The notes below the pieces were generated by a model. That model was not told the DNA's origin, ran no database searches, and saw only the letters and a program-made list of their open reading frames with translations. Position numbers and translations under genes: made by a program. From Bacteroidota bacterium (lineage in GTDB: Bacteria > Bacteroidota > Bacteroidia > JABEUT01), in assembly GCA_013289475.1 (NCBI GenBank), contig JABCZW010000017.1, positions 1-45,288 on the forward strand: 45,288 nt of DNA. The letters are read 5' to 3'. How positions within the stretch are numbered: the first letter of the stretch is position 1; every line of letters begins with the position of its first letter. Positions 39,354-45,288 of this stretch are shown piece by piece.

Positions 39354-39370
39354 AATCCGCTCGGGACCTC
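39354..39370 (+). repeat. Outer attR core (element 2 / host junction)
   Basis: Third copy of AATCCGCTCGGGACCTC. It is directly followed by GA and the host terminator, so this is the original 3' end of the host tRNA-Cys locus. Confidence 0.93.
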
Positions 39371-39371
39371 G

Positions 39372-39409
39372 AAAAAGACCCAAAAACATTGAGTTTCCGG
39401 GTCTTTTTT
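39372..39409 (+). terminator. Original tRNA-Cys terminator, displaced
   Basis: AAAAAGACCC (39372-39381) pairs with GGGTCTTTTT (39399-39408), followed by Ts. It starts one base after the outer core repeat, so before integration it ended the tRNA-Cys transcript. It is now some 38.6 kb from the tRNA. Confidence 0.8.
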
Positions 39410-39526
39410 ATTGATTCTATCAAATATACGGTCAAACTTCCTGTGTATTCCTTAAGGAAATTGATTTCAGAGAGGAGTCGGTTATAAAATGGAAAGTTCA
39501 TTACTTTTGAAGATATAAAAACAATA

Positions 39527-40321
39527 ATGCACAATAGCTTTTCTTTAAGAACGGTAAATGTAACACGCTATATTCAGCCTTTACGCGAAGGTGGGTCTTT
39601 GCCTGCATTAGCCGAAGCTGACGATGACCTTAAATACGTTTTAAAATTTAAAGGTGCCGGACACGGTGTAAAAGCTTTAATTGCAGAGTTAATTGGCGGA
39701 GAAATAGCACGTGCTTTAGGTTTACTTGTGCCTGAACTTGTTTTCGCAAATCTGGATGAAGCCTTTGGCCGAACTGAAGGTGATGAAGAAATTCAGGACC
39801 TGCTTCAGGGCAGCAGGGGATTAAATTTAGCCTTACATTTTCTATCGGGCGCAATTACATTCGACCCGGTTGTTCAAAAAACAGATGCAAAACTAGCCTC
39901 GCAAATTGTATGGCTCGATGCATATATAACTAATATTGACCGTACATTTAAGAATACTAATATGCTTATGTGGCACAAGCAATTATGGCTTATTGACCAT
40001 GGAGCATGTTTATATTTCCATCATTCCTGGTCAACCTGGCAAAAGCATGCGCAAAGTCCTTTTGCACTTATAAAAGACCATGTATTGCTATCACAAGCCA
40101 CTTTACTTGAAGAAACAAATAACGAATTTACGAAGCTATTAATCGAAGAAAAGCTAAGGAGCATTGTTGCGCTTATACCTGATGAGTGGTTGCACTGGCA
40201 AGGCACAAAGGAAAGCCCAGAATCTATAAGGGAGGTGTATCTGCAATTTCTACTTATCAGATTAAAGCATTCAGAAATTTTTACAAAAGAAGCACAAAAT
40301 GCAAGAGAAGTACTTATATGA
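39527..40321 (+). CDS. HipA-like kinase family protein
   Basis: 264 residues. KYVLKFKGAGHGVKALIAELIGGEIARALGL holds the kinase Lys region, VWLDAYITNIDRTFKNTNML provides the catalytic loop (Asp and Asn), and LWLIDHG is the DFG-like metal motif. These match the short HipA-like proteins that pair with DUF3037 genes. It is shorter than toxin HipA and has no HipB partner, so a classical toxin-antitoxin role is doubtful. Host DNA; it overlaps the next gene by 23 bp and the two are surely coupled. Confidence 0.82.
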   Translation: MHNSFSLRTVNVTRYIQPLREGGSLPALAEADDDLKYVLKFKGAGHGVKALIAELIGGEIARALGLLVPELVFANLDEAFGRTEGDEEIQDLLQGSRGLNLALHFLSGAITFDPVVQKTDAKLASQIVWLDAYITNIDRTFKNTNMLMWHKQLWLIDHGACLYFHHSWSTWQKHAQSPFALIKDHVLLSQATLLEETNNEFTKLLIEEKLRSIVALIPDEWLHWQGTKESPESIREVYLQFLLIRLKHSEIFTKEAQNAREVLI

Positions 40322-40682
40322 GTATGCTGTAATTCGTGTTTTACCTTTTGTAGAACGTGAAGAATTCATTAATGTGGGTATTATCCTCTTTTGCAAAAAA
40401 GAAAAATACATCCGGGTGCTTTTTGGTATTAATGAAGCCAAGCTTCGTTCATTTTCAAAAGACCTCGACCTTGATCAGATAAAACTCAACCTTCAATCGT
40501 TTGAAAAAATAGCAATGGGTACCAAAAATTGCGGACCAATAGCCCAACTTGATGTTCCATCCCGCTTCAGGTGGTTAACTGCTGTAAGGAGTTCTGCTAT
40601 TCAAACATCAAGACCACACCCTGGCCTATGTAATGATTTAGAGCAAACCGCAAAACGTTTGTTTAATGAATTGGTTTCTTAA
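40299..40682 (+). CDS. DUF3037 protein
   Basis: 127 residues: YEYAVIRVLPFVEREEFINVGIILFCKKEKYIRVLFG, then an acidic helix, DVPSRFRWLTAVRSSAIQTSRPHPGLC and an ending helix. This is the DUF3037 pattern. These proteins occur regularly beside a HipA-like kinase, as here with an overlapping start. The function of the pair is not established. Confidence 0.88.
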   Translation: MQEKYLYEYAVIRVLPFVEREEFINVGIILFCKKEKYIRVLFGINEAKLRSFSKDLDLDQIKLNLQSFEKIAMGTKNCGPIAQLDVPSRFRWLTAVRSSAIQTSRPHPGLCNDLEQTAKRLFNELVS

Positions 40683-40764
40683 TTTGTAAGGAACTATGAC
40701 AGCTATTAGGCTTTCCCTCCCCGTCTCATGATTTTGGAAGATGTTTTGTGCCAAAATCACATCG

Positions 40765-41550
40765 CTATTTTGAACTATTGTTTTTAGTAGCCCCTGCAAT
40801 TACAAATGCAATTCCGCTATATGCCAAAGCTAAAAATGCGCTGGTAACTTCACTACCTCTATAAGCAAAAGGAGAAGCTATAACTTTTGGGATATGGACG
40901 AGAATAAACCAACTAAGTATCATTATCCCTAAAAGAGTAGCGATTAGCCTGAGTTTGATCTTCAAAATAATTGCAATGCCGGAACCAATTAATGCTGTAC
41001 CTGTAAAATAAGCCCAGAATATTTTGAAGGGTATCCAGGATGGCATATAGTCAGCAACATCTGTTGGATATAGGAGATGTGAAATGCCAAAACAAATGAT
41101 CGCCAGGGAAAATAAAATAGCCCCGAGAGGTATTAGCTTCGTCAAAAAAACGATAATGAAATTTTCGCTTTCCCCAGAAAAATAGCCGGCAATTACAAAT
41201 GCACTACCCGCTAATGCCAATTCTTTCTCAGCATTCTCCCATTCCCCAAATTGCATAAAATTGGGGTTAGCCATAAATTGATAGGGGATAAAGTAAAAAC
41301 AAAATATTAATAGAAGTATACTTCCTAACAGGAGAGAAGCTGGCCTGATCTTTTTTTCAAAAACAATACATACCCCTGCCAAAATAAGCATGGCTCCAAA
41401 AACATAAGCGATTATTCCCAGGCCGGGTATCGAAGAGTGCTTGGGTGGTATTAGCATATATGGGAAATCGCTATAATAAATAGTCTGAAGCCCCATAACG
41501 GCTATTGCTATACCATAGAAAATACGGCCAATAACCGGTAGATTTCTCAA
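40765..41550 (-). CDS. Multi-TM membrane protein with internal duplication
   Basis: 261 residues, about eight membrane segments. The two halves look homologous: each has a first segment ending in a Tyr/Pro-rich loop, an A-LI-G--I helix, a short basic loop (KKIRPASLLLGS and KIKLRLIATLLG), a helix ending in IP, and the ending LALAGSAFVIAG or LALAYSGIAFVIAG. This is a tandem DoxX-like layout. Role unknown; host gene, expressed singly. Confidence 0.7.
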   Translation of the reverse strand: MRNLPVIGRIFYGIAIAVMGLQTIYYSDFPYMLIPPKHSSIPGLGIIAYVFGAMLILAGVCIVFEKKIRPASLLLGSILLLIFCFYFIPYQFMANPNFMQFGEWENAEKELALAGSAFVIAGYFSGESENFIIVFLTKLIPLGAILFSLAIICFGISHLLYPTDVADYMPSWIPFKIFWAYFTGTALIGSGIAIILKIKLRLIATLLGIMILSWFILVHIPKVIASPFAYRGSEVTSAFLALAYSGIAFVIAGATKNNSSK

Positions 41551-41640
41551 AATGAAATTTTAATGTTTAATCAATTTATTCTCTCATCAAATATACTAAT
41601 CATTTAACCCTCTTCCATTGAGAATTAGATTAGAGGAATA

Positions 41641-41672
41641 AAAAAGGGCTTTCGTATTGAAAGCCCTTTTTT
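41641..41672. terminator. Bidirectional Rho-independent terminator
   Basis: AAAAAGGGCTTTC (41641-41653) pairs with GAAAGCCCTTTTT (41659-41671) across a 5-base loop, with A- and T-runs on both sides. It lies directly behind the stop of the secreted esterase gene and upstream of the membrane protein gene. Confidence 0.85.
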
Positions 41673-41692
41673 ATTTGATAAAATCGTATCTG

Positions 41693-42994
41693 TTAGTAGA
41701 AAATAATCTTCTTAACAGTAGTCATTCCTTTAGTATCAGAAACTTTCAGGAAATAAACACCAGGAGATAAACCTGCTTTTTCAATTACATAAACAGATTT
41801 GTTAGTAGCACCATTACTAATCATTCTACCCGAAATGTCAGAAAGCTGGATTGTATAAACTCCGTTGTCATTTGCTAACTCAACAGTTACCTTGCTGTTA
41901 GATGGATTTGGATAAGCCTGTAACACTAATCCTGAACCATCTATTGGCGCAATGCCAAGAGGGCATGGAGAAAATGAATACAAATTAGCAGTTCCATAAG
42001 GTGCATCAGCTGGTTGCAAAGGAGGATTAGTACAACCCATTTGAGCAATTAAAAAATCACGCACGAAATTTACAGTTGTATCCATATAGGCCAATTCAGT
42101 TGCAGTTGTACCCGCATATGGTACGTGCGGAGCTCCTACCCATGTATAAAAATTATTTTGTACACCTACTTTTTTTGCTTGTGCATAAAGCATCCTGTCG
42201 CCATCTGTATACATAAGCGGAATACCAGGGTTTATAATACCACGGCCATAAGGTACAGTAGCATCTGAAGTTCCATGCATTGAGCATAATGGCATATCAC
42301 CAGCTTCCAGCCAGCCATAAACTCCAAGGCAACCACATAAACTAATACATCCTTTTGCTTTATCAGAATACCCTGCATTTCCGCTGGTTCCTTCAAGGCC
42401 ACCCATAGCTGTCAGGTTTGGCTCAGTAATATAACCGGCAGAAACGATCTCGCAATCTCTTGTTAAATATGCTGCATGATCAACTGCAAGTGCGCCTGCT
42501 GAACTACCACCAATAAAAATATTATTGGTGTCTATCTTATATGTATTAGTAGTTTTCCTGTCCTTATAAAAGAAACGGATTGCAGCCTTCAAATCCTGAA
42601 CTGCTCTTATAACAGCCAGAATTGCATTAGAAGAATCTATCGAATTCATACCTAAACGGTAGTTAATAGAAGCGCATACGAATCCTTTTTTTGCAAAATG
42701 ACTTGATAAACTTGCCACATCAACATCGGTACTGCTTCCACTAAGAAAACTTCCGCCATGCACCCAAATAATTAATGGCCTTGCAGTACATGTATCACCT
42801 GCTGCCTCGTATTCATCAAGAGTAAGTGTTTGGGGGCTACCGGTGTATGTTAGGTTTGAGCCATAAGTTATAGCACTGTTCGTAGTAACAGTGGTATATA
42901 CATCGCTTTCATAACGGCCTCCGTTACAAGCCTGGGCCGATGCTGCTGTAGCAATAGCAAGCATGGCGCAAATTGATAAGTAGATCTTTTTCAT
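41693..42994 (-). CDS. Secreted alpha/beta-hydrolase (esterase) with type IX sorting domain
   Basis: 433 residues. A signal peptide (MKKIYLSICAMLAIATAASAQ) precedes an esterase domain with the oxyanion motif WVHGGSF, the nucleophile elbow GGSSAGA, a candidate acid in HGTSDATVPYG and the His in GAPHVPY. The last 80 residues, YPNPSNSKVTVEL to SPGVYFLKVSD and VKKIIFY, form a Por secretion domain. The protein should be exported by the type IX system and hydrolyse an ester substrate at the surface or outside. Host gene with its own terminator. Confidence 0.88.
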   Translation of the reverse strand: MKKIYLSICAMLAIATAASAQACNGGRYESDVYTTVTTNSAITYGSNLTYTGSPQTLTLDEYEAAGDTCTARPLIIWVHGGSFLSGSSTDVDVASLSSHFAKKGFVCASINYRLGMNSIDSSNAILAVIRAVQDLKAAIRFFYKDRKTTNTYKIDTNNIFIGGSSAGALAVDHAAYLTRDCEIVSAGYITEPNLTAMGGLEGTSGNAGYSDKAKGCISLCGCLGVYGWLEAGDMPLCSMHGTSDATVPYGRGIINPGIPLMYTDGDRMLYAQAKKVGVQNNFYTWVGAPHVPYAGTTATELAYMDTTVNFVRDFLIAQMGCTNPPLQPADAPYGTANLYSFSPCPLGIAPIDGSGLVLQAYPNPSNSKVTVELANDNGVYTIQLSDISGRMISNGATNKSVYVIEKAGLSPGVYFLKVSDTKGMTTVKKIIFY

Positions 42995-43041
42995 GATTTT
43001 GTTTGTTTTAATTAATGTTTTGGTTTTACTGAGTTTAGAAA

Positions 43042-44382
43042 TTAAGGAAACACAACACCGCTATATTGGGTTGCATCTACCTGGGGGATTGTTGAACTGT
43101 ATTGACTATTAATTGCTATTATAAATTGATTTGCCAGCATGGCTTGTCCAATAGGGTTTAAATTTATTCCATCTAACGAAAAAGCCCCTCCGGTTACAAA
43201 ACTTGCATTCATAGCTACACCATTATAAACAATACCGGTCTGCAGGTTTTTAAAAAAAGTATTCAGGTCTACGTAAGCAAGTCCGTTAGCCAATGCGGTT
43301 GCCTTAATTATTGTATTATAATTGGTTATTGCATTTTGAATATTGGCTATTTCAGTAGTTGTTAAAACATATTGATTAGGTATGCCTTCATAATATGATC
43401 CCATACCATGACACTTGATAGAATCCAATGGTACATCAAGCAGTAAATGCTCATTGGCCTGCATAAGCCTTATGCCATAAGGAGCAATTGGGTCTTTTAT
43501 AAGAAATGGGTTGTTACCAATATGGAAATAAATATTCCTGGAATTATAGACCAGGTTCATAAGTGAAGCATTTGATGAATCAAGTGCCAGGCCATTATAA
43601 GGTATAGTGGTAAAAAAAGGCATAAGAGTAACATCTGGAATATTAGCAATAGCCCCTTTTGCACCCTTTGCCACTAAGCCATTTACTATAACTGAGAGCG
43701 CTGCTGTAAAATTAGCTGTTGAAGTAATTGAATCAGATGCACCTCCCGCCATTGCATAAGCAAGTACATCATCAGTACCAATAAATAACGAAAAGAATGT
43801 AGGGTTTGCTGCAACTACATCAGATAAAATTGAAGCCGTTGCAGGGTTTGAAGCCATACGATAAAAGAACGGATTGTAATTTCCAGGACCATTAGCCGGG
43901 TTACCATAACCCGGAAGTACAGTTGTAATAGTCTTTGCACCAGGTACACCCATATTATTAAATGGTCCTTCAGTACCATATACAGAAGTAGAAAAAACAC
44001 TTAAATCTCCCGATGAAGCTACTGGTACAGGTATTAAAGATGAAGCACCTAAGCAATCGGTTGCATAACCTAATTTAAACGGTGCAGTTCCTCCCGCACC
44101 AACCCCAATAGAACCTGCATCTAATAGAGGTTGATTAAAATTACCGCCGCCAATTAGTTTAAACTGTCCTGCCAATAGACTCACAAAAGAATTTTGTTGT
44201 GCCTTGTAATATAAAGCTCCATCGGAATAGCCGGCAGTCATAGAACTGCCAATAGCTACAAAACGTGTAGCATCTACATTTCCTTTATTTGGAGTTGGTG
44301 CAGTTAAAGTTGGCTTGCACGATACCAATAATACAATGCTAAAAAAAAGAAACAATAATTTATTTAGAGTATTTTTTTTCAT
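43042..44382 (-). CDS. GDSL/SGNH-like lipoprotein
   Basis: 446 residues. A lipoprotein signal (LLFLFFSIVLLVSCKP, lipobox ending at Cys22) is followed by FVAIGSSMTAGYSDG, the block I of SGNH hydrolases (Ser in GSS). FSLFIGTDDVLAYAM resembles block III (G-ND), and LDGINLNPIGQAMLANQ near the end is block V (D-x2-x-P/H region). It lies 2 bp downstream of the FadL-like gene, and the two are a known Bacteroidota pairing suggesting a lipid or fatty-acid uptake function. Outer-membrane anchored. Confidence 0.83.
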   Translation of the reverse strand: MKKNTLNKLLFLFFSIVLLVSCKPTLTAPTPNKGNVDATRFVAIGSSMTAGYSDGALYYKAQQNSFVSLLAGQFKLIGGGNFNQPLLDAGSIGVGAGGTAPFKLGYATDCLGASSLIPVPVASSGDLSVFSTSVYGTEGPFNNMGVPGAKTITTVLPGYGNPANGPGNYNPFFYRMASNPATASILSDVVAANPTFFSLFIGTDDVLAYAMAGGASDSITSTANFTAALSVIVNGLVAKGAKGAIANIPDVTLMPFFTTIPYNGLALDSSNASLMNLVYNSRNIYFHIGNNPFLIKDPIAPYGIRLMQANEHLLLDVPLDSIKCHGMGSYYEGIPNQYVLTTTEIANIQNAITNYNTIIKATALANGLAYVDLNTFFKNLQTGIVYNGVAMNASFVTGGAFSLDGINLNPIGQAMLANQFIIAINSQYSSTIPQVDATQYSGVVFP

Positions 44383-44384
44383 CC

Positions 44385-45288
44385 TTAGAATAAATAAATA
44401 ACAGAAAGGCCAGGGGCTAAAATGTACGTTTTATATGTTCCGTTTAACTGCAAAGCAATGTTGTCGTCTTTTCGTGTCAGGTTCTCAAAAGTAAGTGAGG
44501 CATCAGCTACAAAATGCTTGCTTGCATTATATCCTAATCCGCATGTTAAGTTTACTTTATTGGCATCAGGCACTTCGGGTGTAACATAACCTGCTTTAAC
44601 TGGTGTAAGAGAAAGTGCAACCCCTGCCCGGGCTGTTAACTTATCAGTTACTCTATATTGTCCACCCAAACGAAATGCAAAAGTATTTTGATAATCACGC
44701 GGCAATTTTGTATTCTGTAAAGCCGTAGTAGTGTACTTGTAATAAAAAGCGAGTGTATCCAGAGCCTTCCATCCAATAAAATTTGCATCAAAAGCCAGTG
44801 ATAATTTATCATTTAAAATATACCCAAGTCCTAAGGTAGCAACCTGCGGCAAAGGCAGTGTAGAAGTAAATGGGCCCGATGGAAAATTTGACTCTAACGA
44901 TGGAGGAACGGTAAAAGTAGCCGAGCCATTTTTTACATCCATAGTTATTTGTGAACGATAGGCAAGACCAATAGAAAGTTTTTCGCATGGCTTGTAGTAT
45001 ATACCAATATTATAGCCGTAGTTAGATGCCGATGCTTTTAAATCTGCCTGTCCGTAATTTCCGTTTGCATCAACTGTAGGCAAGTCCTGTTTGAATTCTA
45101 CATCGCCTGTACCATATACTAGGCCGGCACCAATGCCCAATTTGTTACATAGCTTATAACTAACTGTTGGTTGGAAATATATCGATTGTAATTTCATATA
45201 GGTTAACGCAAACCGTCCGGTCCAGCCATTTTCCCAACTGGCAATACTTCCAAAAGGAGTATAAACTCCAAAGCCGAATTTAAATTTA
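44385..45288 (-). CDS. FadL/OmpP1-type outer-membrane channel (partial)
   Basis: The frame is open to the window edge. Codons beyond the internal Met at 45197 read FKFGFGVYTPFGS and then GRFALTYMKLQS, typical of FadL. It continues with SYGYNIGIYYKPCEKLSIGLAYRSQI-like beta strands and ends in the aromatic YLF of outer-membrane barrels. FadL proteins take up hydrophobic compounds such as fatty acids. The amino end and signal peptide lie outside the window. It is translationally close to the downstream GDSL lipoprotein gene. Confidence 0.88.
   Translation of the reverse strand, partial: KFKFGFGVYTPFGSIASWENGWTGRFALTYMKLQSIYFQPTVSYKLCNKLGIGAGLVYGTGDVEFKQDLPTVDANGNYGQADLKASASNYGYNIGIYYKPCEKLSIGLAYRSQITMDVKNGSATFTVPPSLESNFPSGPFTSTLPLPQVATLGLGYILNDKLSLAFDANFIGWKALDTLAFYYKYTTTALQNTKLPRDYQNTFAFRLGGQYRVTDKLTARAGVALSLTPVKAGYVTPEVPDANKVNLTCGLGYNASKHFVADASLTFENLTRKDDNIALQLNGTYKTYILAPGLSVIYLF

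Larger units (their letters stand above)
37366..39370. mobile_element. Integrative element 2 (about 2 kb, no integrase)
   Basis: Bounded by the second and third 17-bp cores. It has its own arm-type repeats at both ends (37391-37520 and 39237-39297) in the same layout as element 1. It encodes a truncated AAA ATPase, a homologue of the element 1 MNKFPRYK family and two further small proteins, but no recombinase. Either a larger element collapsed by internal deletion or this is a non-autonomous element mobilised in trans. The truncated ATPase favours deletion. Confidence 0.8.

Noticed and set aside
771-39370. Integrative and conjugative element or prophage
   Set aside because: No relaxase, coupling ATPase, Tra proteins, terminase, portal or capsid genes were recognised.
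39527-40321. HipBA toxin-antitoxin module
   Set aside because: The HipA-like protein is short, lacks a HipB partner, and is paired with DUF3037; it also lies outside the elements.
1-45288. CRISPR array
   Set aside because: No regularly spaced repeats of 25-40 bp with unique spacers were seen; the direct repeats at element ends are short and unevenly spaced.

Overview
The window comes from a member of the Bacteroidota. Its GC content is low. Secreted proteins end in type IX secretion (Por) sorting domains, translation starts are A-rich rather than Shine-Dalgarno-like, and a FadL-type channel, a GDSL lipoprotein and a HipA/DUF3037 pair are present. The Chitinophagaceae or Sphingobacteriia area is plausible, but the genus cannot be read from the sequence.

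Layout. Host DNA occupies about 1-770 (the start of an ABC exporter and a tRNA-Cys) and 39371-45288 (the tRNA terminator, a HipA-like kinase with DUF3037, a membrane protein, a secreted esterase, a GDSL lipoprotein and a FadL channel). Between them, two integrative elements sit in tandem in the 3' end of tRNA-Cys. They are bounded by three copies of the 17-bp core AATCCGCTCGGGACCTC (771-787, 37366-37382, 39354-39370). Element 1 is about 36.6 kb and element 2 about 2 kb. Both have the same layout of direct repeats inside their ends, with three repeats spaced 11 and 19 bp on the left and two spaced 11 bp on the right. The repeat sequences differ (GTTTCACCA against GTTTTGGCA), so they look like related elements with different integrase specificity. 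No relaxase, conjugation or virion genes were recognised.

Element 1, core (1-10.4 kb): a DUF262/HNH type IV-like restriction protein, a tyrosine integrase, an excisionase-like HTH protein, a short protein with family A DNA polymerase motifs, a C5 cytosine methyltransferase translationally linked to a ParB-like protein, and several unknown genes. Defence segment 1 (10.8-14.8 kb): a five-gene operon encoding a FimB-sized tyrosine recombinase, a nucleotidyltransferase with a degenerate active site, a SLATT two-TM effector, and two further OAS/SMODS-like nucleotidyltransferases. This resembles CBASS but has three nucleotidyltransferases. The 14.8-20.8 kb segment holds small element proteins, a phage-like LRR protein, a winged-helix protein, a secreted NHL-repeat protein and a regulator. 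Defence segment 2 (20.9-34.2 kb): a partial N6 methyltransferase, a thymine-pyrophosphorylase-like protein, and a nine- to ten-gene operon. That operon combines a GHKL ATPase-nuclease, an SRAP protein, a SinI-like restriction-modification pair, nuclease-like proteins, a second C5 methyltransferase and a Z1 helicase. An IS21-family istA/istB pair closes the element.

A 76-bp repeat built around a GATAATATTATC palindrome occurs at 6.1, 10.4 and 20.9 kb, with a diverged and perfectly palindromic relative at 34.75 kb. All copies lie at the borders between these segments. The element therefore looks like a modular defence island with a conserved integration and replication core. Element 2 has both ends intact but no integrase, and contains a truncated AAA ATPase. 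It is either a decayed element or a non-autonomous one.
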